A stretch of 64,000 nt of DNA, taken from positions 62,001 through 126,000 of the forward strand of contig NZ_SDHZ01000001.1 of NCBI RefSeq assembly GCF_004118675.1, read 5' to 3'. The notes under the pieces were generated by a model that searched no databases, had not been told where the DNA came from, and saw nothing but the letters and a program-made list of their open reading frames with translations. Every line of letters starts with the position of its first letter. Within the stretch, counting starts at the first letter, position 1. This stretch comes from Filimonas effusa (GTDB lineage Bacteria > Bacteroidota > Bacteroidia > Chitinophagales > Chitinophagaceae). Both the position numbers and the translations under genes were made by a program. This document shows positions 1 through 7,924 of this stretch, in pieces.

Positions 1-152
1 AACGCCTTCGCCAGTGAAATGCTTTTTTGTTGTAACACCAGGTTTTTGGCAAATCCCTCCTGTATATAACGGTCCAGGGTGCTGTCCTGCGCCTTTAATA
101 CGGCAGTACCCGCCGGCATAAAAAATAAAAGCAATGAAAAAAATGGTTTCAT
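1..152 (-). CDS. TolC family outer membrane efflux protein (N-terminus only)
   Basis: The gene starts at the ATG complementary to 150-152 and runs off the left edge, so only about 50 residues are visible. They comprise a signal peptide (MKPFFSLLLFFMPAGTAVLKAQ) and then the helical opening typical of TolC-type proteins, LDRYIQEGFAKNL followed by a helix rich in Gln, Ser and Lys. TolC-family proteins form the outer-membrane channel of tripartite RND or ABC efflux pumps, so inner-membrane and adaptor genes would be expected beyond the edge. The TetR gene upstream on the same strand and the shared operator in the gap indicate drug- or ligand-inducible control. The call is good for the family; the substrate is unknown. 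Confidence 0.75.
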   Translation of the reverse strand, partial: MKPFFSLLLFFMPAGTAVLKAQDSTLDRYIQEGFAKNLVLQQKSISLAKA

Positions 153-181
153 CAGCAGGTATTTAAAATAATGATCATTTG

Positions 182-194
182 TTAACAGTGTTAA
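182..194. promoter_or_regulatory. Palindromic operator, copy 1 (upstream of tolC-like gene)
   Basis: TTAACAGTGTTAA is a perfect inverted repeat around a central G (6-bp arms). It lies 29 bp upstream of the TolC-like start codon. The identical 13-mer recurs at 863-875 upstream of the TetR gene, so both are probably bound by that TetR protein. Confidence 0.7.
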
Positions 195-207
195 TTAGAA
201 AGGACGC

Positions 208-849
208 TTATTGGGTACTCTCTATCAGCCGTACAAACGCCTGGAAGGTATCTTCCATTAGCGTCCCAGGATCGGGCAACTGACTTTTATTAGTGGCAAT
301 CTGATCCAGGTGCCCTACTATTTTCATAGTACATAACCCATGCATAAATGCCCATATCACCATCACCATTTGTATCGGCTCGTAATTCTTGAAATAACCT
401 TCCGCCATACAAGCTTCTACCGATTGTAATAAAGCATAGAACGCAGTGGACCCCTCCATCCATTCTTCATTTTGGCAATAGTTGGCCAGGTAATCGACCG
501 GCTCTCGCATAATGAACATAACTTCATAGAAATCACTATGTTCCATGGCAAATTGCATGTAAATACGCCCCATCGCCTTTAAGCGCTCAAACGGATGCTC
601 AACCATCGCCAATACACTAAACCGGCTGTTGAGCAGCGCAAAACCCTCGGTATGAAGTGCATGTATGATCTCACTCTTGTCTTTATAATACAGGTATATG
701 GTCGTTGGACTATAACCTATCGCCGATGCGATCTTCCGGATAGAGGTAGCCTCAAATCCTTCTTGTTTAAAAACCACTTTGGCGGCATCCAATATCTGCT
801 TGCGCAGATCTTCTTTTGGGCGTTCTTTTCTATTCTTGGGTACCATCAT
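208..849 (-). CDS. TetR/AcrR family transcriptional repressor
   Basis: This 213-residue protein has the usual TetR length. Residues 13-60 form the DNA-binding helix-turn-helix (ILDAAKVVFKQEGFEATSIR, then IGYSPTTIYLYYKDKSEII). The C-terminal half is a ligand-binding region of the WHG type, with the AFMHGL motif near residues 168-173. Two in-frame ATGs are adjacent at the start (847-849 and 844-846). The gene reads toward the TolC-like efflux gene 55 bp downstream on the same strand. Identical 13-bp palindromes lie in front of both genes, so autorepression together with repression of the pump is the simplest model. The inducer cannot be predicted. Confidence 0.9.
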   Translation of the reverse strand: MMVPKNRKERPKEDLRKQILDAAKVVFKQEGFEATSIRKIASAIGYSPTTIYLYYKDKSEIIHALHTEGFALLNSRFSVLAMVEHPFERLKAMGRIYMQFAMEHSDFYEVMFIMREPVDYLANYCQNEEWMEGSTAFYALLQSVEACMAEGYFKNYEPIQMVMVIWAFMHGLCTMKIVGHLDQIATNKSQLPDPGTLMEDTFQAFVRLIESTQ

Positions 850-862
850 GCTGCAAACATAC

Positions 863-875
863 TTAACAGTGTTAA
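863..875. promoter_or_regulatory. Palindromic operator, copy 2 (upstream of tetR)
   Basis: This is TTAACAGTGTTAA, identical to 182-194, lying 13 bp upstream of the TetR start codon. The position fits a site that blocks the repressor's own promoter. Confidence 0.7.
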
Positions 876-1109
876 TATTTTGCTTGTGAAACTGGAAAAA
901 ATTGGATGAACGGTAAATGCAGGTGGTAAATGTTGGTAGGCCAGGCCGTACTAAAGCCGCCTTAAAGCCGCTTACGAACCGCCTTCATCGGCAATTCTCG
1001 AAGGAGACTCGAATGTCCGCCGGAATGGGCTCCTTTGCCCAGGCGTAATGTATAGAAAAGTTAAGCTGGAATAAACACTGTCAACATGCCAAATAGCTAT
1101 ACTTGCCGG

Positions 1110-1343
1110 TTATTTATCTTTTATGATGTTTTGCAGGCGCTGCTCCAGCCTGTAACGGAGAGCATAGTCGGTAGGGTAAGCAACAGATAAAGGTTGATTC
1201 ACCTGCTTCTCTATCAGGTAGCTGCTTACCTGCTCGTGCTCACGCTGCTCCATAAAATGTAACAATACATCTACCTCTTCGGGAGTACATTCATTGGATA
1301 AATACTTCCTGAAAAGGGAAGGAATAATTTCGGGATAATTCAT
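1110..1343 (-). CDS. Truncated FecR-type anti-sigma factor (anti-sigma domain only)
   Basis: This 77-residue protein lies 11 bp downstream of the ECF sigma gene, in the same orientation. It resembles the cytoplasmic N-terminal domain of Bacteroidota FecR-type anti-sigma factors: IPSLFRKYLSNECTPEE, a linker, then an amphipathic LEQRLQNII helix. In full-length relatives this helix is followed by a membrane segment and a periplasmic FecR domain of roughly 250 further residues. Here a stop follows directly, and the in-frame sequence beyond it shows no membrane segment. It could be a genuine soluble mini anti-sigma factor or the stump of a deleted gene. Confidence 0.6.
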   Translation of the reverse strand: MNYPEIIPSLFRKYLSNECTPEEVDVLLHFMEQREHEQVSSYLIEKQVNQPLSVAYPTDYALRYRLEQRLQNIIKDK

Positions 1344-1354
1344 ATCTATCCGCT

Positions 1355-1963
1355 TTAGAGATTTTTACAAAAGCAACTGAAAGCAAGTCCTAACAGCACT
1401 TCTTCATGCTCCTCAAGGTACTTGCGAAGCGCGTTTCTTGCCTGGGTCATGTGATCCTTAACTGTCGCAAGCGATATCGATAACAGTACGCTTGCTTCTT
1501 TATAAGAACAACCTTCAATTTTACATAACTCAAACACGCGGCGGCGCTGCGGACTGAGATGGGCAATTGCTTTCTGAAGAATACCGGCATTCTCACGGTA
1601 TAATAAAGCTTCCTCAATATGACTATAGGTCTCAGAAGCAGTGCTCCTGATCCGGTCATACAACTGTTGATCACGCGTAGCTGTAGCAAAAAAATCATAA
1701 ACCCTGTTTCGGCCGGCAGTAAATAAATAACCGCCAAAACTATGATCGATCTCCAGCTGCTCCCGCTTATGCCATATGCGCGCAAATATATCCTGCACCA
1801 GCTCCTCGGCTGTAAAGGAATCTTTAACTAACGCTAGTATGTTATAATATAAGCGCTCACTATATTGGTGATATAGTTCCGTGAAGGCTATAGTACAGCC
1901 GCCTTTTAGCTGCAGCACAAGCGATTTCTCGCTCTGGCTCTTATATGGGATGCCGGCAGTCAC
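1355..1963 (-). CDS. ECF-type RNA polymerase sigma factor
   Basis: This 202-residue sigma-70 family protein of the extracytoplasmic-function class has region 2 at about residues 28-72 (FTELYHQYSERLYYNILALV, then AEELVQDIFARIWHKRE, the core-binding and -10 reading part). Region 4 is at about 132-183 (LSPQRRRVFELCKIEGCSYK, SISLATVKDHMTQARNALRK, the -35 reading helix-turn-helix). In Bacteroidota such factors usually pair with a FecR anti-sigma factor and a SusC-type transporter. Here the anti-sigma partner is only 77 residues and no TonB-dependent receptor is nearby, so the target regulon is not evident. Confidence 0.9.
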   Translation of the reverse strand: MTAGIPYKSQSEKSLVLQLKGGCTIAFTELYHQYSERLYYNILALVKDSFTAEELVQDIFARIWHKREQLEIDHSFGGYLFTAGRNRVYDFFATATRDQQLYDRIRSTASETYSHIEEALLYRENAGILQKAIAHLSPQRRRVFELCKIEGCSYKEASVLLSISLATVKDHMTQARNALRKYLEEHEEVLLGLAFSCFCKNL

Positions 1964-2124
1964 TAGAAATGGATATTGGATGTTAGATTATGCAATATAA
2001 GAAAAACAAAATATATTCCAATATCCCCCGGAATCAGGGAATTTTTAATCATGGTTGGTCCTTGGCTTGACGACAAACAGTCATTTATATGACTTTGCTC
2101 ATTTTCTCCTCTTCCGCGCGCAAC

Positions 2125-2132
2125 TATTTTTG
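2125..2132 (+). promoter_or_regulatory. Bacteroidota -7 promoter box for CoA-transferase 1
   Basis: TATTTTTG matches TAnnTTTG. A TTTT (consensus TTTG) occupies the -33 position at 2102-2105 with a 19-bp spacer. The box leaves about 67 bp to the ATG at 2200. Confidence 0.6.
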
Positions 2133-2199
2133 TGTCATCAAAACAACATCACAAACCCAGGTTGTTTCATTTCTACAATATAAGTTTAAATAAACGTAT

Positions 2200-3744
2200 A
2201 TGACTGACATTTCCAGGATCAGGAGACCAGAACTGAAGGATAAAGTAATGAGTGCCGATGAGGCCGCTTTATTGTTCAAAAACAAGATGATCGTAGGTTC
2301 CAGCGGTTTCACCAAAGCAGGCGACAGCAAAGTAGTGCTGAAAGCCCTTGCTGCCCGCGCTAAACAGGAAGAGCTTAAAGTTACCCTCATTACAGGCGCC
2401 TCTCTGGGTCACGGCACCGATGCCGCCCTTACAGAAGCAGGTGCGTTAAGTAAAAGAATGCCTTTCCAGGTCGATAGGGTGCTCCGCGACCATATCAATA
2501 AAGGAGATGTCTTATTCCAGGACCAGCACCTCAGCGAAACCGCTGAACTCGTACACGGTTATATCGGTGAAATCGATATGGCTGTTATCGAAGTAACCTA
2601 TATCGAAGAAGATGGAAGCATCGTTCCTACCACTTCTGTAGGTAACTCCGTTACTTTCGCTAAACTGGCGAAAAAAGTAATTCTCGAAATCAATACCGCT
2701 ATATCTCCCGATATCTACGGTATCCACGATATCTTCCTGCCCGAAAATTACCCGCTGAGAAATAGTATTCCTATTATCTCTCCCGATGTTCGCGTTGGTA
2801 GAAAATCTATTCCGCTCGATCCGGAAAAAATTGCCGGTATCGTATTTACCAGCATCACAGACGCTCCTGCAGATATCGCTGCTCCCGATAAAAAAACGAT
2901 CGCTATCGCAGAACACCTGATCCACTTCTTCGAAAACGAAGTAAAAGCAGGCCGTTTAACCGATCGCTTGCTGCCGCTTCAGGCTGGTATCGGTAAAGTT
3001 GCCAACGCAGTATTATTGGGACTTGGAAATGGTAATTTCCACGACCTCACCATGTACTCCGAAGTATTACAGGATAGCACATTCGATCTCTTCGATACAG
3101 GTAAACTGCGCTTCGCTTCCGCTTCTTCTATCACCGTTTCTGCAGAATGTTACAACCGCGTGTTTAACAATCTTGAGAAATACCGCGATAAAATGGTATT
3201 GCGTCCGCAAAATATCAGTAACGCTGCAGGCATTATCCGCCGCTTAGGTATCATTGCCATCAACACAGCTATCGAATTCGATATCTATGGCAACGTAAAC
3301 TCTACCCATATCGCTGGTACGCATATCATGAACGGTATCGGTGGCTCAGGTGACTTCGCACGTAACTCTTATCTCAGCATCTTCGTTACACAAGCTGCAT
3401 CTAAAGAAGATAAGATCTCCCACCTGTTACCAATGGTGTCTCATGTAGACCATAACGAACACGACGTCGACGTTCTCGTAACCGACTTCGGTTTGGCTGA
3501 TCTTCGTGGTCTCGCACCTCGCGAAAGAGCGCTCGTGATCATTAACAACTGTGCACACCCCGATTACAGGGAAGAATTACTGTCCTACTTTAACCGCGCT
3601 TGCGAATTAAGACAAGGACAAACTCCGCATATCCTCGAAGAAGCTTTCAGCTGGCATACCCGCCTCCGCGAAACTGGTACTATGAAACCAGCCGCTAAAG
3701 CGGAAGCAAAAGCACCAAAAGCCGAAGCTGAGGTTTGCGCTTAA
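2200..3744 (+). CDS. Succinate/acetate-type CoA-transferase, copy 1
   Basis: This 514-residue member of the acetyl-CoA hydrolase/transferase family is closest in motifs to succinate CoA-transferases (YgfH/AarC/Cat1 type), which move CoA between succinyl-, propionyl- or acetyl-CoA and free acids. The catalytic glutamate is E288 in MYSEVLQDS, matching the Glu that forms the glutamyl-CoA thioester in AarC. The oxyanion/CoA-binding loop GIGGSGDF is at 379-386. The C-terminus has an extra Ala/Lys/Glu-rich tail (KPAAKAEAKAPKAEAEVCA) that copy 2 lacks. It has its own -7 box upstream and a strong terminator downstream, so it is probably monocistronic. Substrate choice (acetate versus propionate) cannot be read from sequence. 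Confidence 0.9.
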   Translation: MTDISRIRRPELKDKVMSADEAALLFKNKMIVGSSGFTKAGDSKVVLKALAARAKQEELKVTLITGASLGHGTDAALTEAGALSKRMPFQVDRVLRDHINKGDVLFQDQHLSETAELVHGYIGEIDMAVIEVTYIEEDGSIVPTTSVGNSVTFAKLAKKVILEINTAISPDIYGIHDIFLPENYPLRNSIPIISPDVRVGRKSIPLDPEKIAGIVFTSITDAPADIAAPDKKTIAIAEHLIHFFENEVKAGRLTDRLLPLQAGIGKVANAVLLGLGNGNFHDLTMYSEVLQDSTFDLFDTGKLRFASASSITVSAECYNRVFNNLEKYRDKMVLRPQNISNAAGIIRRLGIIAINTAIEFDIYGNVNSTHIAGTHIMNGIGGSGDFARNSYLSIFVTQAASKEDKISHLLPMVSHVDHNEHDVDVLVTDFGLADLRGLAPRERALVIINNCAHPDYREELLSYFNRACELRQGQTPHILEEAFSWHTRLRETGTMKPAAKAEAKAPKAEAEVCA

Positions 3745-3777
3745 TATTGTAGATAAGTATGATTTCTATAGAGTAAG

Positions 3778-3803
3778 AAAAAGGCCATTTCTATGGCCTT
3801 TTT
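3778..3803 (+). terminator. Rho-independent terminator after CoA-transferase 1
   Basis: A perfect 11-bp stem, AAAAAGGCCAT/ATGGCCTTTTT, with a 4-nt loop ends in a T run. Confidence 0.85.
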
Positions 3804-3873
3804 GCTTTCCCCCCCCTTCCAGCCTCCATTCCCTCTTTTCCGTCCCTCGACATTTAATGTTCTCACTCCAACG

Positions 3874-3881
3874 TATTTTTG
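3874..3881 (+). promoter_or_regulatory. -7 promoter box for GroES-like gene
   Basis: TATTTTTG matches TAnnTTTG and lies 18 bp before the ATG at 3900. A TTG start at 3879 would fall inside this box, which argues for 3900. Confidence 0.6.
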
Positions 3882-3899
3882 CTGCCAATTCAGTTTCAA

Positions 3900-4271
3900 A
3901 TGCGTTTAACAACCGATAATACGTTCAGGAAGCTTATCATTATAGGCGATAGAGTGCTTATTAAACCCGCAGAAACCAGCCAGAGAACCCCCAGCGGCCT
4001 CTACCTGCCTCCGGGCGTTCAGGAGCGCGAAAAAGTGCAGCAGGGGTATGTTATTAAAACAGGCCCCGGTTATGCTATTCCTGCCCCCGTAGAAGAAGAA
4101 TCCTGGAAAGGTGCCGAAGACGAAGTGAAATATATTCCCCTCCAGGTAAAAGAGGGCGACCTGGCAATTTTCCTGCTCAGCGGTGCTACCGAAGTCATGT
4201 ACGAGAACGAAAAATACTATATCGTGCCCCAAAGCGCTATCCTGATGCTCGAACGGGAAGAAGAACTGTAG
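3900..4271 (+). CDS. GroES-like (Cpn10 family) protein
   Basis: This 123-residue protein is somewhat longer than a standard GroES (95-100). The Cpn10 pattern is clear: IIIGDRVLIKPAE near the N-terminus, SGLYLPPGVQEREKVQQG where the mobile loop should be, VIKTGPG, VKEGDLAIFLLSGATEVMYENE and a YYIVPQSAILML end. An insert of about 25 residues (AIPAPVEEESWKGAEDEVKY) splits the barrel. No groEL is adjacent, so this is a second, divergent co-chaperonin-like protein and may not serve the housekeeping chaperonin. ATG 3900 was chosen because of the promoter box just upstream. It lies between the two CoA-transferase genes in the same orientation, 96 bp before the second. Confidence 0.8.
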   Translation: MRLTTDNTFRKLIIIGDRVLIKPAETSQRTPSGLYLPPGVQEREKVQQGYVIKTGPGYAIPAPVEEESWKGAEDEVKYIPLQVKEGDLAIFLLSGATEVMYENEKYYIVPQSAILMLEREEEL

Positions 4272-4367
4272 TGCCTGCCAACGATGCCGGTAATATCCGG
4301 CAGAACTGTGATCCGTTCATTATATTTAACCAACATATTAAGAAAGACGTCCGTAAACCCAGTACAT

Positions 4368-5864
4368 ATGAAAGATTTATCCAGGATCAGAAGAGCAGGC
4401 TTGGAACAAAAAGTAATGACTGCCGATGAAGCAGCGCTCTTGTTCAGCCACCAGATGGTAGTAGGCGCCAGCGGTTTCACGAAAGCAGGCGATAGTAAGG
4501 AAGTGCTCAAGGCGCTCGCCCGCAGGGCTAAAAATGAAACCTTGCAGGTGACGCTTATTACAGGAGCCTCACTCGGTCATGATACCGATGCGCGACTCGC
4601 CGAAGCCAATGCGCTCTATAAAAGAATGCCCTTCCAGGTCGATAGGGTGCTTAGAGAAAAGATCAATAAGGGCAACATCCTCTTTACCGATCAGCACCTT
4701 AGCGAAACGGCGGAGCTCATCCACGGTTATCTTCCCTATATCGACCTTGCAGTGATAGAAGCTGCATACATCGAAGAAGATGGCAGCATCGTGCCTACCA
4801 CCTCAGTTGGTAACTCTGTCTCCTTTGCCGCCACCGCAAAAAAAGTGATCATTGAAATCAATACGGCTGTCCCATGTGAAATCTACGGCCTGCACGATAT
4901 CTTCCTCCAGGAAAACTATCCCCACCGGAACTTTATTCCCATCATCTCCGCTGAAGTGCGCGTTGGAAGAAAATCCATAGCCCTGGACCCGGAAAAAATA
5001 GCCGCTATCGTCTTTACGCATCAGACAGATAGCCCCGCCGATATAGCCCCGCCCGATGCAAAAACAACAGCCATCGCAGCGCATCTCATCAACTTCTTTG
5101 AAAATGAAGTGAAAACAGGCCGCCTTACCGATCGGCTGCTGCCGTTGCAGGCCGGTATAGGTAAAGTAGCGAATGCTGTTCTCGCAGGCCTGGAAAAAGG
5201 CAATTTCTACGACCTTAGCATGTATTCTGAAGTGCTCCAGGATAGCACTTTCGACCTCATCGACTCCGGGAAACTGCGCTTCGCCTCCGCTTCCTCTATC
5301 ACTGTCTCCGAAAGCTGTTACAAGAGGATCTTCGATAACCTCGATACTTATCGCGAAAAAATTGTCCTGCGACCCCAGAATATCAGTAACGCACCAGGCC
5401 TCATCAGGCGCCTGGGCATCATTGCGATCAACACGGCTATCGAATTCGATATCTATGGCAACGTAAACTCTACTCATATCGCGGGAACGCATATTATGAA
5501 CGGCATTGGCGGCTCCGGCGACTTTGCCCGTAACGCCTACCTCAGCATTTTCGTAACACAGGCAGCTTCTAAGGAAGACAAGATCTCGCACCTGCTCCCA
5601 ATGGTATCACACGTCGATCATAATGAACATGATGTCGATGTGCTGGTCACCGATTTTGGCCTGGCCGATCTGAGAGGCCTTGCCCCCAGGGAACGCGCCC
5701 TGCTCATTATCAATAACTGCGCACACCCCGATTATAAGCAGGAGCTCCTGTCTTATTTTGAAAGAGCCTGCGAGTTACGCCAAGGACAAACCCCGCATAT
5801 CCTCGAAGAAGCCTTTAGCTGGCATACCCGCCTCCGCGAAACAGGTACCATGAAACGGATATAA
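4368..5864 (+). CDS. Succinate/acetate-type CoA-transferase, copy 2
   Basis: This 498-residue paralogue of the gene at 2200 has the catalytic glutamate at the same position (E288) and the same GIGGSGDF loop. The ATG at 4368 was chosen because the protein from there (MKDLSRIRRAGLEQK) aligns with the first residue of copy 1. An upstream in-frame ATG at 4284 would add 28 residues with no counterpart. The N-terminal two thirds differ at many positions. The last 145 or so aligned residues differ at only about five, and stretches of DNA there are identical, suggesting recent duplication or gene conversion. It lacks the Ala/Lys-rich tail of copy 1. It probably has the same reaction type with a different substrate range or expression. 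Confidence 0.9.
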   Translation: MKDLSRIRRAGLEQKVMTADEAALLFSHQMVVGASGFTKAGDSKEVLKALARRAKNETLQVTLITGASLGHDTDARLAEANALYKRMPFQVDRVLREKINKGNILFTDQHLSETAELIHGYLPYIDLAVIEAAYIEEDGSIVPTTSVGNSVSFAATAKKVIIEINTAVPCEIYGLHDIFLQENYPHRNFIPIISAEVRVGRKSIALDPEKIAAIVFTHQTDSPADIAPPDAKTTAIAAHLINFFENEVKTGRLTDRLLPLQAGIGKVANAVLAGLEKGNFYDLSMYSEVLQDSTFDLIDSGKLRFASASSITVSESCYKRIFDNLDTYREKIVLRPQNISNAPGLIRRLGIIAINTAIEFDIYGNVNSTHIAGTHIMNGIGGSGDFARNAYLSIFVTQAASKEDKISHLLPMVSHVDHNEHDVDVLVTDFGLADLRGLAPRERALLIINNCAHPDYKQELLSYFERACELRQGQTPHILEEAFSWHTRLRETGTMKRI

Positions 5865-6169
5865 TAAGGGTTATTGTTGTAATATTTTATGACAGTTGTC
5901 AGGTTATAAGCTGATACTGGTTATAGGAAAAACCGGCGTTGTTAAGCATCTTTGGTTCAATTAAATCTGACGATATGAACTTGCTTGCCAACGTCGGTTA
6001 TAACGATGCAGGGAGAATATCCCTTTCCTATTACTTTACAGACCCGGATCATGCCTTAATTACCCTAACTGTATTGATTGCAGGTGTATTACTGGTATCC
6101 CGTTATAAAAGTCCGCACAGACATTGATTATGACCTGTTATTGCTATTACACAATTTAAACCAATAGGT
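5865..6169 (+). other. Gap between CoA-transferase 2 and HypB-like gene
   Basis: This 305-bp stretch has no clear terminator hairpin and no clear TAnnTTTG box. It holds only the weak small reading frame listed at 5975-6127. Confidence 0.5.
5975..6127 (+). CDS. Possible small membrane protein (50 aa)
   Basis: This short frame, MNLLANVGYND and onwards, ends with one hydrophobic segment (ALITLTVLIAGVLLVS) and a basic tail (RYKSPHRH). That organisation, membrane helix then positive charges, is what a real small inner-membrane protein would show. No family is recognised, there is no clear ribosome binding site, and the length allows chance occurrence. It lies 42 bp before the HypB-like gene. Low confidence. 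Confidence 0.3.
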   Translation: MNLLANVGYNDAGRISLSYYFTDPDHALITLTVLIAGVLLVSRYKSPHRH

Positions 6170-6838
6170 ATGTGTGCCGCATATGCGAACAGAGATGTTA
6201 TGGCTATGGTGGAAGCATCTCTGAAAAAAACAACCCACCCCGCAGAATATAACCGCGACTTCTTCGAAAGCCGCAATGTTCTTGCAGTGAATATCACAGG
6301 AACACCAGGATCCGGGAAAACAACCCTGCTGGAACGTACTTTCTCCGAAATGAAAGACTACCTGGATTTCTACGCCCTCGAAGCCGATCAGAAAACAACC
6401 ATCGATTCCAACCGCATTCATGCTACCGGAACCAGCGTTATTCAGATAAACACCGGCAAAACGCCTCATCTCGAAGCCTTTATGGTTGCCAATGCACTTC
6501 AGGCAATGATGCCCGCCGAAAACAGTGTGCTGTTGATGGAAAACGTTGGCGGACTTACCAGCCCCGCTGCTATCGACCTCGGCGAAAAAGAACGGGTGGT
6601 GGTGATGAGCGTTACCGAAGGCGATGAAAAACCGCTTAAATACCCGGCTATCTTTCGCGCTGCTACACTGTGCATCATCAATAAAACAGACCTGCTTCCC
6701 CACGTTTCGTTTAACCTCGAAAAAGCAAAGGACAACGCCAAAAGGATCAACCCAGGCTTACAGGTCATCTGCCTCAGTTGTTTCGACGGCGAAGGGCTCG
6801 AGCTATGGTACGATTGGCTCCAGTCGCGAATACTTTGA
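6170..6838 (+). CDS. HypB-like SIMIBI GTPase lacking two metal ligands
   Basis: This 222-residue protein is of the HypB/UreG class of G3E GTPases; HypB itself delivers nickel to [NiFe]-hydrogenases. The P-loop GTPGSGKT is at residues 44-51. ADQKTTIDSNRIHATG, INTGK, ENVGG, VMSVTEGDEKPLKYP and NKTDLLP follow in the HypB order. The GTPase-domain metal site of HypB uses Cys-His in TGKxCH and a Cys in NLVCPA. Here the first Cys is P99, its His partner H100 is kept, and the second Cys is S131. The N-terminal His-rich or Cys nickel site of other HypBs is also absent. No hydrogenase or other hyp gene is present. A metal-independent role, perhaps as a chaperone for another enzyme, is an inference. Confidence 0.85.
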   Translation: MCAAYANRDVMAMVEASLKKTTHPAEYNRDFFESRNVLAVNITGTPGSGKTTLLERTFSEMKDYLDFYALEADQKTTIDSNRIHATGTSVIQINTGKTPHLEAFMVANALQAMMPAENSVLLMENVGGLTSPAAIDLGEKERVVVMSVTEGDEKPLKYPAIFRAATLCIINKTDLLPHVSFNLEKAKDNAKRINPGLQVICLSCFDGEGLELWYDWLQSRIL

Positions 6839-6875
6839 TACTATCCCTTACATCTAAATCGGAAACGGTAAATAG

Positions 6876-7766
6876 TTATTCTCCGGCCATGACGCCAGGG
6901 ATCGAATATTCTCTTACATAGTCCCTTGGCGATTTGCCCGTGACGGTTTTAAATACACGGTTAAAATTGGTGATGCTGTTAAAACCACAATGATAGGCTA
7001 CTGTTGATATACTGTCATAAGAACCATCCGAGAGTTTCTTACAAGCCTCGTTAATGCGTACCTCATTAAGGAAGGATACAAATGTGAGCCGGGTATGTTT
7101 CTTGAAATAACGGCAAAATGCCTGAGGGGTCATATGTGCATGTTTGGCAATATCCTCCAGCATAATGTCCGTATCGTAATGCTGCATAATATAGTTGTAG
7201 ATCTCTCCGATCCTTATGCCCTCATGGTCACTTACCGAAGCAAGCGTAGAGCCCGAAACAAGGGGGTGCAAATCGTGCGCAGACTGTAATAATTTCAGCA
7301 GATCAATAAAATGAATGAACTGATCAGTTGCCTTGCTCTGCTGTATTCTTAACATCCGGCTGGCAACTTCTGCTACAAGCGAATCAGGCAGCTTAAACCC
7401 GCTTTGAAACTTACGGATGAATTGCTTGATGTTCTTTAATTCTACCAGGTCAAACAAGGGTGCTAGTTTACCGTTGGGATTGAAGAAGATAGTTAATGCC
7501 TGGATACTCTTCTTGCTCTTCGGAACAAAATAGGTCTGGTCACTTTTGAATAAATGCGGCTGGTCTGCACCCAGCCAGAAGATTTCGTTCGACCAGAAGC
7601 TATGCATGTTGTTTTCTGCTATTAAAGTCCCTTCTCCTTTTTGCACCCAGGTGAGCTGGATCTCTTCATGACGATGAAGATGTGGATAGAAATGCGGAAG
7701 GTTCTCTTTTTGAACTATAATGGTCTTATCATGAGATACAGGTATAGTAAACTGAAGAACTTTCAT
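6876..7766 (-). CDS. AraC family regulator, likely controlling the hydroxyproline operon
   Basis: This 296-residue protein has an N-terminal cupin-like sensor (HFYPHLHRHEEIQLTWVQ; a His-rich motif as in sugar- or metabolite-sensing AraC proteins). Two C-terminal helix-turn-helix motifs span about residues 197-285 (DIMLEDIAKHAHMTPQAFCR; STVAYHCGFNSITNFNRVFK) and end with the GKSPRDYVRE box. The ATG at 7764-7766 was preferred to one 15 codons upstream because MKVLQFTIP starts the conserved part. It is transcribed divergently from the hydroxyproline genes, with 158 bp between start codons, so it is the obvious local activator. Trans-4-hydroxy-L-proline or a pathway intermediate is the inferred effector. 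Confidence 0.85.
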   Translation of the reverse strand: MKVLQFTIPVSHDKTIIVQKENLPHFYPHLHRHEEIQLTWVQKGEGTLIAENNMHSFWSNEIFWLGADQPHLFKSDQTYFVPKSKKSIQALTIFFNPNGKLAPLFDLVELKNIKQFIRKFQSGFKLPDSLVAEVASRMLRIQQSKATDQFIHFIDLLKLLQSAHDLHPLVSGSTLASVSDHEGIRIGEIYNYIMQHYDTDIMLEDIAKHAHMTPQAFCRYFKKHTRLTFVSFLNEVRINEACKKLSDGSYDSISTVAYHCGFNSITNFNRVFKTVTGKSPRDYVREYSIPGVMAGE

Positions 7767-7883
7767 AGAACAGTTTTTTGTTTGGCGATAGACAATGAAT
7801 GCAATAAGCAAAAATTATCCCATAAAACGGGATCTGATTTAATATCGGTTAAAATATGAAAGTAAATTACTAAGAATTGCCCA

Positions 7884-7912
7884 TTGTCAGAAAAGGGGCG
7901 CCGCTATTTTTG
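7884..7912 (+). promoter_or_regulatory. Promoter of the hydroxyproline operon
   Basis: A -7 box, TATTTTTG (7905-7912), has TTG at 7884-7886 and an 18-bp spacer, and stands 12 bp before the ATG at 7925. It rules out a start at 7877. An inexact dyad ATCCC/GGGAT at 7817-7833 is a candidate AraC contact. Confidence 0.6.
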
Positions 7913-7924
7913 AAAAAAAAAGAT

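Noticed and set aside
595-909. Plus-strand open frame of 104 codons
   Set aside because: It is antisense to the TetR gene and runs through the predicted operator.
4284-4367. Upstream start of the second CoA-transferase
   Set aside because: The 28 extra residues have no counterpart in copy 1, and ATG 4368 aligns with the first residue of that copy.
4803-5591. Long open frame on the minus strand (262 codons)
   Set aside because: It is antisense to the second CoA-transferase, whose motifs are intact, and has no recognisable domain.
6170-6838. Part of a hydrogenase maturation cluster
   Set aside because: No hydrogenase subunit or other hyp gene lies in the window, and two of the three metal ligands are missing.
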